Part shown: in pieces, positions 45,197 to 56,714 of the stretch
Position numbering within the stretch: the stretch's first letter is position 1
Layout: every line of letters starts with the position of its first letter
DNA from: Euborellia annulipes
Lineage: Eukaryota > Arthropoda > Insecta > Dermaptera > Anisolabididae
Length of the DNA: 64,000 bases
Reading direction: 5' to 3'
Assembly: GCA_023213315.1 (NCBI GenBank)
Contig: JAKCPI010015074.1
Location: forward strand, 16,650 to 80,649
Position numbers and translations under genes: made by a program
The notes under the pieces: model-generated
What the model saw: the letters and a program-made list of their open reading frames with translations, nothing else
What the model was told of the DNA's origin: nothing
Database searches by the model: none

Positions 45197-45846
45197 AAAA
45201 ATCTGGTGTGACTGGTCGCACAGCACACAACTTTCTCTTACCTTCGGTAATCGAAAGTTGTGTTCTATGCTTGTCACAACAGATTTTTTGTGTCGACATA
45301 TATTTAGTTTCCGATAGTACAGTACATTTGAAATCAAGTTGTAAAATTTATAAGTATGAGAAAATATTTAAATTTTGTTACCATAGCAACCATTTCTCCT
45401 ATGAAGAAGAAGAGTAAAGTGGTCTTCAGAAGATTTCAATGACAAAATGAGAATATACATTTTAAAGAGAATCCAAAGAATAATTGATTTTTGAATTTTA
45501 ATCAAAATCGTTGAAGCGAATTTAGAAGAGAAAATCGAAAAAAACTGAAAAAGTACATCAGTAAAGTACTAGTACTCTTTAGTCGATTTTGTTCAAAAGG
45601 TTCGTGTCAAGCCCCAAGGGGGTGCCTAACTTAAATATAAAATTTCAACATCCTAGCTCTAATCGTTCTTGAGATATTTTGTTCACAGACACACAGACAG
45701 ACAGACCATGTCGCGAAAACCACTTTTTTGGATTCAGTGGACCTCAAAACGTGTATATCCGTCAAAATCTCGATATCGAATTTTTGACATGAATCCAATA
45801 CTTTCTCTCTCTATATATTAACATATATAGAGGTAAGAGAAAGTAA
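45197..45846 (-). repeat. E1 dispersed repeat, full-length, minus strand
   Basis: The 3' hairpin is intact here: 45197-45243 pairs with 45247-45291 (AATCTGGTGTGAC / GTCACAACAGATT; ACACAACTTTC / GAAAGTTGTGT). The element ends at GGTAAGAGAAAGT. Its start lies about 30 bp from the MITE at 44955-45165. Confidence 0.8.
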
Positions 45847-45849
45847 AAA

Positions 45850-46970
45850 TTATCCGTTATTGAAATGAATATGGCATTATCATTCAAGCCCATCGATTGC
45901 TTAGCTCACTATAACTTTCTTTACTATTAGAGAATTATATATTTAAATATTCAAATATCATTCCCTACCTGTAAAATACCGATACACTTTAGATAGAATA
46001 CAGTAAGCGAATAAATTCGCCCCGAGGGCTTAGACCCTTATTCTAATTTAAATATTTTAAAATTAACAAGTATAATATTGAGAGAATTTGAGATATGATC
46101 AAACCTTTAAATATTTAAATATATAAATATTAATATACTATATTTCTTATATACTACTCAATTTATTATAATTATTTTCAATATTAGCTTCTATTAAAAA
46201 ATATTTCGATTTTTTTTTTGTTCTCTGTATTGGCTATATTACTTTTTTATACAAATAAACAACCGGTCGTTCATTAGTTAAACTGAATAAACGAATAAAT
46301 GAACATTACATTGCTGACGGTTGCTTAAAATTTAATGAAAAGTTATATACAGGGTGGCTGTTTTATAATTGGCCCCTATTACAATTTGCTGCTGAATATA
46401 ATATAAAGGGATAAAAAAATCTATTGGTTGAATTATTCCATTTCACATGACTATTACATTTATATTTACTTGCCCGATTATTTCTTACAATACACACACA
46501 TACAGAGACGCAGTTTGAAATTTTTTGCATTTCTGGGTCATATTGAAAACAAATTTTACACGATCCTTTCATTTTCTATATAATCTTTAGTTCGAGAGTT
46601 TGTGATTGAGATAATACAAATTAAATAAATACAAAACAATATTTGCGGGTTTTAAGGGTGGGTAGATAAAAAAGTATTTTAATAATCGAAAATTTCATTT
46701 GTGAATTTTATCATTTCCATCGTCTACTTTTCAACAAACAATCAGCAACTAATTTATGCGAACCAGGGATCACTTTATTTAATCCTAAGTGAAATTTTAT
46801 ATACATTATTTTTTTTTGCCTATTGTCCTATTTAAAATATTTTTTTAGGCGAAGAGAGATGTCGAAATTTAAACGAAAATACACGTTTTTATTATTATTC
46901 TATTTGATTAGATATGCAAGAAGAGTCTTTGTGGAAAGATAAAGATGTATTATTTATATAAAAAAAATTG
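45850..46970. other. AT-rich non-coding sequence
   Basis: ATACAGGGTGGCTGTTTTAT near 46350 resembles ACAGGGTGGCTAAAAAATC at 53829, a possible short transposon end. No gene is seen; the minus frame 46363-46572 is unrecognised. Confidence 0.4.
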
Positions 46971-46974
46971 GTAT

Positions 46975-47550
46975 AACTGTCGCACCAGATTTTTGTGTGT
47001 CGACATATATTTAGTTTCCGCCGATACACTAGAATTCAAGATATAAAATTTACTAGTATGGGAAAATATTTATATTTTGTTACCATGGCAACCATTTCTC
47101 CTATCTTTCCTATGAAGTACAAGAGTAAAGTGGTCTTTCAGAAGATTTCAATGATAAAATGAGAATATACATTTTAAAGAGAATCTAAAAAATAATTGAT
47201 TTTTGAATTTTAATCAAAATCGTTAAGGGCGAATTTTGAAAAAATCGAGAAAAAAAATAACTGAAAAAGTACCGTAGAGGCCGATTTTGTTTAAAAGCTT
47301 ATTTTCACGCCCTAGGGGGGGGGGGGTGCCTAACTTAAATATAAAATTTCAACTTCCTAGCTCTTTTCTTTCTTGAAATATTTTGTTAACAGACAGACAC
47401 ACACACAGACAGACCATGTGGCGAAAACCACTTTTTTGGATTCAGGGGACCTCATAACGTGAAGATCTATCAAAATCTCGACATCGAATTTTTGACATGA
47501 ATCCAATACTTTCTCTATATATTAATATATATAGAGGTAAGGGAAAGTAA
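46975..47550 (-). repeat. E1 dispersed repeat, minus strand
   Basis: Starts at GTCGCACCAGATTTTTGTG (3' hairpin half lost) and ends at GAGGTAAGGGAAAGT. It carries a G-run of 10 (about 47316-47325) at the usual G-tract position. Confidence 0.75.
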
Positions 47551-47559
47551 AAATTATTA

Positions 47560-48380
47560 CTTTCTCTTTTTTTTTTAAGTCTCATCTTTCTTATACTGTA
47601 TATAAATACTATATATATCATATATATAATATAAAAATGAATATTATATAATATATATTTATCGTCTGTTGGTGGTTAAAGCAAAGGGAAAAAAGAGAGA
47701 GAGGGAGATGCTTACAACCAAGCAAAAGAAGAAGATATGGATTATAGATAACCTGTCCGAAATAAACATTTCAAAGGATGTTTCTGACCTTTTCACAGCC
47801 ACCGTCTTAACGAAAAGGGAAAGGGAAATTTAAAAAAAATATAATAAATAAATTTAAGGAATTTATTTATTTATTTAGCAAGAGAGAGAAAAAAAGAAGG
47901 CAAGGTGAATTTCTTTGAAGTTCGTTTTATTTCATCTATATTAATCCCAACTTGAGGCATCTCAAGAGAAGGGCTTGAATTTCATTAAAAATATGAATTA
48001 ATTAAAACTAAAAAAAAAAAAAAAAAGGTAAAAAGAAGTCTATAAAAGGGCAGTAAATTCTCTGTCATAAGGAAATGTATAAATTTATTATCAAAACAAG
48101 TTTAAATTCTTTTACTTTTTAATCCTTTTCTTAAAAAAAAAAATAAATCACTTTGTAGTGGAGCGTGGAGCCTTGAGGTTAGGCAACCAAAATGCATAGC
48201 TGTTAGGAAGTGTAGTCTTAAAAAGCTTTCCCCTTCAGTTGCATAAAAAAAGATATTTATTGTTTTGGTTGAGCACATGGCTCCACTCTTTAGGATATCA
48301 GGTACTTGTGGTGCCACTGTACAGTACGTAGAACAACCAAAGGTCCAGAAAGACGGATGTTCCTTCGACTCCCCCCCTCT
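47560..48380. other. AT-rich non-coding sequence
   Basis: A-run at about 48010-48026. The minus frame 48102-48401 has no recognised domain. A unique patch lies near 47690-47820. Confidence 0.45.
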
Positions 48381-48383
48381 GAT

Positions 48384-48540
48384 ATATTGGGGTCCAGCCA
48401 TATTTATTTATACCATTTGATTTTAAATGTTTTAAATATATTCATCAGAATGCCTGGGGTCCGGACCCTCTCTCCTTGAATTTAAGATTATCAATATTGA
48501 CATTTGTCAACATCTCTAACCTCTCAGCTACAAGGAGGGG
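48384..48540 (-). mobile_element. SINE S1, degenerate, minus strand
   Basis: GGGGTCCAGCCATATTTATT, CATCAGAATGCCTGGGGTCC and GGACCCTCTCTCC follow S1 order, but the CCATTTGG pair and the A box are eroded. An old copy. Confidence 0.55.
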
Positions 48541-48739
48541 AAAATTGAGAAGTTATTGGCATTATATAAGATGATTAAATAAATTTGAGTTAATCTTTTT
48601 TAAACCAATCGACTTTATTGTTACAAATTGGCACACTGTACACTCAATATTACCCGAGATAAGGCAGATCAAAGTTTCTATTTTTTTTTTTTTCTATTTA
48701 TTTCGAGAAAATTTGGACATTTTTCAGTTTTTCTCTTAT

Positions 48740-49045
48740 ATCTCGTAAACTAAACATATTTTGTGTACCATAGTACCATAGTACAACACAAGATTGTAGA
48801 GTATTAAATTTGCTAAAATTTGGTTGATAAATCGAATTTGTAAACCCAATATTTACCGAGATACAGCCGAACGGATTTTCTATTTGTTTTGCATTTCGAG
48901 AAACTTTGTCTAACTTTGATCGGCCGTATCTCGGTTAATATTGGGTCTAAAAATTCCAGATTTTTAAAAAATTTAATGCTCTACAACTTTGCATGGCATT
49001 CTGGTGCACAAAATATGCTTAGTTTTCGAGATATAACACAAAATA
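48740..49045. mobile_element. Foldback element with about 125-bp arms
   Basis: Arms 48740-48870 and 48919-49045 are imperfect reverse complements: CCCAATATTTACCGAGATAC / GTATCTCGGTTAATATTGGG; TTGTAGAGTATTAAATTT / AAATTTAATGCTCTACAA; ATATCTCGTAAACTAA / TTAGTTTTCGAGATAT. No protein is encoded. Confidence 0.7.
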
Positions 49046-49274
49046 AATACTGTAAAAAGTCGGATAATTTTGAGGTTTTTATCCTCTCCCCATTCCTTCC
49101 TCCAAGTTAGCACATGGTCCTCGAGTTCTTAAACTTTGGATAGATCCTAGAGTACCTCCAAATAACCTGTAAAAATTTTTACAAGCAAATGGTGGCTCAA
49201 CATATTATTTATAAATAAATATTGTCTACATGTCCGGTGTTCATATTATTTTGTCTATATCCCCTATATATATA

Positions 49275-49518
49275 TACAGTATCTTCTTCTTCTCTCCTCG
49301 CCTTGTTCCGGGATGCGGGGACGGCGGACCTCACTCTTTCCTTCCAACACTATCATATGTTTTCACGACCGGAACAGGCCGGTCCGTCGCACGGTATGAC
49401 GCCTGTTGAAAATAGGAAGGAAGGGACAGACATTTAAAGAACCGAAGGACTGCCTGTCCCAGCTCGGGTAGCTCGTGGTCGCCATCCACGTACCCACAAG
49501 ATGTGGGCCCCTGAGCAA
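49275..49518 (-). mobile_element. GC-rich SINE-like retroposon with exact 16-bp TSD
   Basis: The flanks ATCCCCTATATATATA (49259-49274 and 49519-49534) are identical, the mark of a retroposition event. On the minus strand it runs from TTGCTCAGGGGCCCACATC to a purine-rich AGAAGAAGAAG tail. The sequence is shared with 37510-37697. It is not tRNA-like; its source is unknown. Confidence 0.8.
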
Positions 49519-49539
49519 ATCCCCTATATATATAAATTA

Positions 49540-50635
49540 ATTTTTTATATTGCTTGGAAAATAGTCGAAGATGAAAAATCGAGATTGTTTCTAGATAGTG
49601 ATTAAAAAAAAAACGAGAAGTACTCTTGGCGAAAAATTTAATTTCTCTTGTTTCCCTTTTCTCTTAGATAGTAGGCATACACACACACGTATTCTGATTA
49701 AAGTCTTAAAAGAGAAATGTATAGGGCGGGGACGAATTTGGCACAGCACCGCAAGGGGTTGTTTAATTTTTGTTCAATTCCCTCAGAAGGGGATTCATCC
49801 CCTCCTTTCATTTCGTCTTGACCTCGATATCTCTCTTTCTCTCACTTTATCTACCCTATTCAAGAAAAGAGAGACGTGTTGATGAAATGGTTGCAATTTC
49901 AGTTTTGACACCGCCACTTGTCGCTCCCGAGGTTGGTTCGTTTTATGTATAACCCTCTCCACCATCTCTCTGTTTCTCTCTCTCTCTCTCTGCATAGTTT
50001 TGTTAATGCACTGTGCACTCTCTCCCTCTCTCTCTCTGCCTCTTGAAAACGCAAACTGAATTAGAAGAGAATTTCGCCTCCAATCAACTCCAAAGCATGT
50101 CAAGATTATTAAATTTAAATTACTCACACTCACCCTCTCTCTTTTTTTTTTTTTTACTCTTCAAAGTTAAAAATTTTGTGATGTGAATATAACTTAATTA
50201 TTATTCTTTATTCACAGTTTTATTTTAAAAATAATTTTAAAGTTTTTGACAGAAGTTTTTTTCAAATTTATTCCATAAGAAAATCAATATGAATTTTTCG
50301 TTATGGAAAATTCCTTTATTATTATGGGAGATTTTAATTATAGACAACATTTTGTATTATTTATTTATTAAAAAATATAAATAGGCCTACTGTACAAAGT
50401 ATCGTTAGTTTATTCAAGTCGGAGTAAGTCCAGAGTACTTGAAATTGCATTATGATGAGTAGAATCTTTTTTTTTAAATTAATAATACCGTAGAAAGAAT
50501 CTTTTCTACCGTTTTAATATTTCTTTGTACCTCTCTTCTTGTCCCGTAGTTTTAGATCCACTGCTTTAGTTATAGACTTTCATTGAATATCCAAAGCAAA
50601 ATCAAAGAATAATTTGAGAATACATATGGCCCCCA
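49540..50635. other. Non-coding sequence, CT-rich in parts
   Basis: Several (CT)n runs at 49978-49992 and 50016-50036. Overlapping open frames on both strands (49598-50133) are Ser/Leu or Arg/Glu-rich products of the simple repeats. No gene is called. Confidence 0.45.
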
Positions 50636-50639
50636 TAGG

Positions 50640-50830
50640 GAAAATGGGGGGGGGTTCCCTTTATAGAGAGACAGGCGCCTTCTCTCTTGGGACGACGCCC
50701 CATTTGTCAAGGCACCATCTTGGATATCAGTGACAGTCCTGACGTCATATTAATCCTGAAACGCCATCACGCTAAGTGGCTGGGCGTCAATCCTTAGCAA
50801 AGGGATCATTCTCAAAAATTCACGTCTAAC
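50640..50830. promoter_or_regulatory. Unique patch with a CRE palindrome
   Basis: Single-copy, GC-richer block with TGACGTCA (50740-50747), CACCATCTTGGATATC and GGCTGGGCGTCAATC. It could be conserved non-coding DNA. Confidence 0.25.
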
Positions 50831-50839
50831 CTTTATTTA

Positions 50840-51885
50840 TTATGTATTAAATGTTCAAAGATACTAGAAGAGTAATTCCACTCTTATATGTACAATAATT
50901 AACCAGCATAAGCTCCTTAAATATTTTAATCATTTTTTTTTTTTACAAATGAAAAAATTATAGTATGATTATCATTAAGATTAATACTTTTATATTGATA
51001 CTTTAATCTAATACAAATTCTTGACTCTTTTGATAGAATGCTTTTACATCAAAACTCTCTCTAACTAATCCCGGCGAAAATACAAAACTTGATTGAGTAA
51101 GCCATTTATCTACTTTCTAAAAACTCCAAATCGAAAACTTCATCTTGTTATTTGGCCTTAGATATTAGAAAGTTAAAAATTGCAATATAGTTAGTTTCTC
51201 TTTCTCTCTTTTGTTCCTTGCTAATGGATTTTTATCTTAAGAGTGTGAGAGAATAAAATTTTATTAAAACTTAAACAAAACTTAAATTGATCGTCAGGAA
51301 AAGAAGAAAAAAAAGTTTGATAAAATAATAATAGAATATTTCATGCCTTTATGTTTTAGTTACCTTTAAATAAAAAAAAAAAAAAAAAATGTTTCAACAA
51401 ACATGCTTTCAAAAAACTGAAAGCTGAATTGTTCCCGCTAATTAACGTAAGAGTGTCTGTCTGATTTTTAAAACACTAAAAACAATTACGATATTTTGTT
51501 GCAAAAAACTTATTATAAAAAGAATAAAAATTAGATTCTGATTGATTGCAGCGTTTATAAAATTAAAAAAAAATCGCTTTTATTAAAAAAAAAAAGACAA
51601 ATTTTATTAGTTTTCAAAAATTAAATAATGGTGAATGGGATTTTTATTCTTTGAATTTATTTGCACACAAACAATCCATATGCATTATTTGATTTTTTTA
51701 AAAGCCAATAAAATAACTATTCAAAGAGAAATGTTTTAATAGAGTAATTTTTCAAAAAAATATTTTTCTCTTATTTGTTTTTCTTTTCTTTTTTTTTTTT
51801 TTTTAATTTGCCATTGATTGAATCTGGTTGACGGAGAAATTTGTGATGTCGATATAAGATAAACTATTAAATTAAAATAGTCAAG
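50840..51885. other. AT-rich non-coding sequence
   Basis: A-run at 51372-51390 and T-run near 51789-51804. Nothing recognised. Confidence 0.5.
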
Positions 51886-51889
51886 TACG

Positions 51890-51962
51890 CTACTGTGGTC
51901 TAGTGGTAGGGCATGTCGAGTTAAAATTATCAGATCCTTGGTTCGATTCCCGGTGGAACCCT
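51890..51962 (+). repeat. tRNA-like sequence
   Basis: GTGGTCTAGTGGTAGGGC resembles a tRNA D-arm/A box and TTGGTTCGATTCCCGG a T-arm/B box with normal spacing. The acceptor ends do not pair and no clear anticodon stem forms, so it is a SINE head or tRNA relic, not a functional tRNA gene. Confidence 0.5.
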
Positions 51963-51978
51963 CCTGATTGAATTAACC

Positions 51979-52238
51979 CAGACAGCTTGGAATGTTACAG
52001 CAATATTGCTAATATTGCTCAATATTGACAATATTGCAGATCAAACAATATTACCGCAATATTAATGAAATGTTGCAAAAAGGCGGACATAAGAATATTG
52101 CAGCAATGTTGCTGCACTATTCCTATGTCCGCCTAGCTTGAAATATTGCCACTGCAATATTGCCAATATTTTGCAAGATTTGCAATATTGACAATTTATG
52201 CAAGATTCGCGATATTTCTGCAATATTCCAGCTGTCTG
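51979..52238. mobile_element. 260-bp TIR element built of ATATTGC motifs
   Basis: Ends CAGACAGCTTGGAAT and ATTCCAGCTGTCTG are inverted repeats. Inside, GCAATATT/AATATTGC-type octamers occur more than ten times, and a central hairpin AGGCGGACATAAGAATATTG / TATTCCTATGTCCGCCT is present at about 52080-52134. No coding capacity. Confidence 0.75.
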
Positions 52239-52256
52239 AGAATAAATATAAATTAT

Positions 52257-52828
52257 TTTTACTTTCTCTTAGCTCTATATATGTTAATATATAGAGTATT
52301 GGATTCATGTCAAAAATTCGATGTCGAGATGTTGATGGATATATATACGTTTTGAGGTCCCCTGAGTCAAAAAAGTGGTTTTCGCGACATGGTCTGTCTG
52401 TGGGTGGATGGGTGTGTGTTCAATTTTAAGCATGAAGGAATTAAGCTACGAGTTTGAAATTTTATATTTAAGTTTTGTACCCTCCTGGATCGTGAAAATA
52501 AGCTTTTAAACAAAATCGACCAAAGAGTACTAGTATTTTACTGAGGTACTTTTACAGTTTTTTTCGATTTTCTCAAAATTTGCTCCAACGATTTTGATTA
52601 AAATTCAAAAATCAATTATTTTTTAGATGCTCTTTAAAATGTATATTCTCCAAAATATAAATATTTATATTCATACTTATAAATTTTACATCTTGAATTC
52701 TAATATATCGGCGGAAACTAAATATATGTCGACACGAAAAATCTGGAGTGACAAGTACAGAACACAACTTTCGAATTCGAAGGTAAGAGAAAGTCGTGTG
52801 CTGTGCGACAGTCACACCAGATTTTTTA
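52257..52828 (+). repeat. E1 dispersed repeat
   Basis: Starts ACTTTCTCTTAGC and ends in the 3' hairpin with AGTCACACCAGATTTTTT. Compared with 39449-40102 it lacks about 80 bp in the TTTGCTATTGAAATC region. Confidence 0.8.
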
Positions 52829-52829
52829 T

Positions 52830-53915
52830 TAATTAAGAGAGAGTTGTGCTTATGTGTTTAGTTTTATAAAAAAATATATCCTACTCCAAATTTACTGACG
52901 ATAGTATGCACATCTTTATGCCTAAAAGGGGTTAATTTTTATATGTGTGTTAAAAACTCTTTACCCGTGACAAAAACTAGAACCCACCCTAGTATGAGCC
53001 CACGAAAATTGTTCTCCACATCTTCATTATAATCAATTCATGCCATCAAACAAAAATCTTGATTTTTTGAGTTTAATTTTTTAATAATTAATAAGGCTAT
53101 TAATAATAAATTTCCCGTTGATGATTTTTGCTGATGATGCTACCGCCGTTGATGATCATCATCCGTCCGGAATTAAGAGGGCGGGACCCCGAAGCCAGTA
53201 ATTATATTTACCAGAATAATTACATCCCAATTTATGCAGATTATCTCTTGTTCGCTCGCTTTGCGTTTGCATCCCCTAAATCACGTGGGGGTGACATATT
53301 TATTCCGCCCCGTAATGAAGAGGGCCCAAAGAGTAAACAACCCTCTCCTTATCGCTCCCGCTTGTTTATTCCCTTTTTCTTTTTAACCCCCTCCTCCCTC
53401 CTCCCTCTTACTCCCATACACTCTTTTTTTTTTAATTTCATAAATTAAAACGATGAAAAATGAAGGAAATATTCACGGTAAAAAATAAATAATGGGTAAA
53501 AAAAAAAATTTTAAGTTAGCAAACATAATTATATACGTAGTAAGAAGACTCTTCGTGTATTTATATATATTATCTAATTTATTAAAACTAGTTGTTTATA
53601 GTTAATGAAGAAATTACATAAATTAAATAATATGTCATTTAACAACCTTTTTTTTAATTAAGATAAAAATTTAAATATAACATTTAACTATCCTTATTAA
53701 TTTCGTATTTTAAGAGCATTTTCGCTTTGAAATGTTTTTTTTTTTTTAAATTTGTCTGTAATAGGACAAATCTAGAACATAATACAGTAGTTGGGCAGAT
53801 TGTGTGATGATGGGAATCTTCCAATTGCACAGGGTGGCTAAAAAATCACTTTGTTAGATTTTGATCAAGGCACTGGTCAAAAGTAGTTAAAACCGTCCAA
53901 AATTGGTTTTAACCA
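52830..53915. other. Mostly AT-rich; unique patch at 53105-53420
   Basis: The patch contains CACGTGGGGGTGAC (E-box) and is non-repeated. Its 106-codon frame (53128-53448) has no ATG at its first codon and no recognised domain, so it is not called a gene. The rest is AT-rich. Confidence 0.35.
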
Positions 53916-53921
53916 CAATTT

Positions 53922-54178
53922 TTACTTCCTCTTACCTAAAAATGTAATATATATTTAAGGGGGAAGTATTGGTTTCATGTCACAAATTCGATGTTGAGAT
54001 TTTGATGGATATACATATTTTGAGGTCCCCTGAGTTCAAAAAAGTGGATTTCGCAAAATGGTCTGTCTGTCAACAAAATATCTTAAGGAGGTAGGAGGTT
54101 GAAATTTGATATTTCAGTTAGGTACCCCCGTGGCACGAAACACGAATCTTTTGCACAAAATCGGCCAAAGAGTACCAT
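53922..54178 (+). repeat. E1 dispersed repeat, 5' part only
   Basis: ACTTCCTCTTACC, GGAAGTATTGGTTTCATGTC and GAGATTTTGATGGATATAC to CGGCCAAAGAGTACC. The 3' half is missing, and the break lies next to the foldback element at 54197. Confidence 0.7.
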
Positions 54179-54196
54179 TAATCGAAAACTAAATAG

Positions 54197-54435
54197 GAGG
54201 CCATCAGCGCCAGAACGGCCTAACCCCCCACATTTCACTTTCTTGGTTTTATGCCTAGTATCTATTAAATTGTGAATTCCGGAGTAGTACAGTACTTCTC
54301 ATGATATAGTAGTACAGTTGCACTCATGATACAGTAGTACAGTACTACTCTGAAATTCATGATTTAATAGATCCTAAGGCATACAACCAAAAAAGTGAAA
54401 TGTGGGTTAGGCCGTTATGGCGCTGTGATGGCCTC
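54197..54435. mobile_element. Foldback element with about 100-bp arms
   Basis: GAGGCCATCAGCGCCAGAAC at 54197 mirrors GTTATGGCGCTGTGATGGCCTC ending 54435; CACATTTCACTTT mirrors AAAGTGAAATGTG; ATCTATTAAAT mirrors ATTTAATAGAT. The loop holds CATGAT(A)nCAGTAGTACAGT repeats. Confidence 0.8.
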
Positions 54436-54447
54436 ATATATTCTGGT

Positions 54448-54550
54448 GCTTGCTTCTTGTGCTAGGGGGTCAAGGGTTTGCATCCCGTCCCTTGCGACAA
54501 AAATTAATGTAAGTGGTATTAGATACCAATCAATTTGATTGGGGTCTAAT
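54448..54550 (+). mobile_element. SINE S2, divergent
   Basis: CTTGTGCTAGGGGGTC, AGGGTTTGCATCCCG (B box) and TTGCGACAAAAATTAATG, then TATTAGATACCAATC. The layout matches the other S2 copies. Confidence 0.5.
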
Positions 54551-54559
54551 TTATTTATG

Positions 54560-56030
54560 TATGCCCTGACGTATCCTAAATTGTTATTCTTTTTTGGGTA
54601 GAAAAATCATCTATGGCATAAATAAATATTAGGAAAGCAATAGAAAAAAAAATTCCCAATAGCCTCCTATATCTAGTATAAGTTTTTTCTTTAGTCTACC
54701 ACACATATTTAGGCCACTGATATAGCCTATATAGCCTATATATATAAATCGAAAGTTAATTTGTTTTATTTTCTTTTTCTTTCTCTCCTCTCCGTTTAAA
54801 GGATAAAGAAAGAGAGAGAGAGAGAGAGAGAGAGTGGTTTAACCTTTTCTGAATTCAACTTGAAACTTGGTAGGTTAGTTTGGAACCTGATAAGAGTAAT
54901 AGATTAAATAAATTGAGTTTGTATTTAATTTAATTTCACTTCTTTTAAGATAAAGTTTGACCCGTCTATTAAATTTTCATTCCTTTAACGGATAACGCGA
55001 AGAAACTATTCAAGGAGAGGAAAAAGAAAAAAAAATGGAAAGAAATTTTTCGGGAAAAACATTTGACACTCGCTATGAAATTTGATAAAGGATTAATTAA
55101 AGTGCTGGTAGTCACTAAAGAAAAGAGAAAGAAAAAGCTCCGACTCAAGTGAACTAATTCGTATTATATAAATAAATAAAAATTAAAATATTTATATTAA
55201 TTTAGTATTTATAAGTAAATTTATTCATATTAAAAAATTCTAAAAAAAATAAAAGTTTCACTTAAAAAAAAAAAAAAAAAATTACACAACATCCATTCAG
55301 GTCAAGACAACGCCAAAGTCAAAAACATTGAAATCGAATGATTGGGTTGGCGGGAAGGGGTGGGAGGGGGGGGGGAGTAAACAATAATCCTGTTGAAGCA
55401 TATAAGTGAACCAACTAGATATCTCTGTAAACTAGTTTCAAATTGTCAATTAAGTTAATTTTTACTTAGAAAATTAGTAGCCTAACTATCTTAAAATTTC
55501 TATCTAATCGTTGTTTTAAAATTTAAGCCCCGTGGGCCACGATTTCTTTCCCATTTTGCAGGAATTATTATTTTTACATAAAGGAACAACCTGCATTAAA
55601 AAAATGCAAATTGAAAAATAAGGACCACCCTAGTATATATACATTTTTTATTTTAAGGCTTTATGCTGAATAATATTAAATTTTTACTTTTTTCATTTCA
55701 TATATTTCCGGGCTTAAAAAAAAAATCGAATATAAAATGGATTTAGTAGGAAAAAGACGAATTAAATTATTCAAGTTTGATCCGGATTATATCATTCTAA
55801 ATATTTTGATAATTTAATTTTCGAATATTTTATATGTTTATGTTTAAATATCATTTTTTCTTTCAACTCTAGAATAATATATCAATATTATAATTTTACA
55901 TCATATTAAAACATTCAATTATATGAAATTTTTTCAATCGTAGCATTTCGGTATTTTAATAATTTTTTTCCCGAATAATGTAATAATTATTATTAAGAGA
56001 ATTTTTAATTATAGACGACTAAGTGAACTG
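54560..56030. other. AT-rich non-coding sequence
   Basis: (GA)n microsatellite at 54803-54834, A-run 55264-55280 and a G-run of about 10 near 55366. No gene is seen. Confidence 0.5.
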
Positions 56031-56034
56031 ACTG

Positions 56035-56245
56035 AGTCAGTCAGTTCACTTGAGTTGAAGCGAGTGCACAGTGCTTGATAACGGCTGCAGAATAAGCAGT
56101 TGAAACGTTGTACAGTATTTATATATTTTTAATAAATATTTATAAGATTTAAACTTTCGACCGTTGGTTCTCGTTGAAACATTTTGTAAATTAAAATTAA
56201 ATATACAAATAACCTAGTGTTTAATTTGTATATTTAATTTTAATA
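56035..56245 (+). repeat. Repeat with GAAACGTTGTACAGTATTTA motif, copy 2
   Basis: Begins with the palindromic CTGACTGAGTCAGTCAG region, has CGGCTGCAG...AAGCAG then TTGAAACGTTGTACAGTATT as at 3745-3850, and continues into the GTTGGTTCTCGTTGAAACAT block and ACCTAGTGTTTAATTTGTAT shared with 6028-6342. It links two families seen separately elsewhere. Confidence 0.55.
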
Positions 56246-56249
56246 AATA

Positions 56250-56700
56250 TTTAATACAAAAATGTGGTCTATAATTAAAAATTCTCCTAATAATAATATT
56301 TCAAACCACAAAAGCTTTAATAAACACAATGTAATAATTATTTATTTTTTCTTTAGACAAATCTAAATTATAATTAGCATTATTTTTAATATAAGTTATC
56401 TCAAATTGGGAATTGAATTTTTTTTTTTTTTATCTTTTTGTAAAAGTTTTCATAAAAGCAAGCGATTTTTTGTTTCTTTTTAATTATGATATTTTGAACA
56501 TCTTTTCTATGGCATTCTTTTCCATACAAAAGGGACCTTTGTCACAGCAACAACAACAAGAAGCAATTTCCTTAATGAAATTTTTTTTCCTTTTTTTTTT
56601 TTTATGAAATATTAGATTAAACCATATTCTTTTACAAAATTGAAAGATTTTTATATAGGATCTTAAGTTAATAAAATATATAATATACAATATATATTTT
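56250..56700. other. AT-rich non-coding sequence
   Basis: T-runs at about 56419-56430 and 56580-56605. Overlapping open frames on both strands are Phe/Lys-rich low complexity. Confidence 0.5.
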
Positions 56701-56714
56701 CATGAGAAAGGAAA

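Noticed and set aside
51890..51962. Functional tRNA gene
   Set aside because: A- and B-box-like parts are present, but the acceptor stem does not pair and the anticodon arm is poor.
53128..53448. 106-codon frame in a GC-richer patch
   Set aside because: Starts with a non-ATG codon and ends in Pro/Ser/Phe low complexity; no domain.
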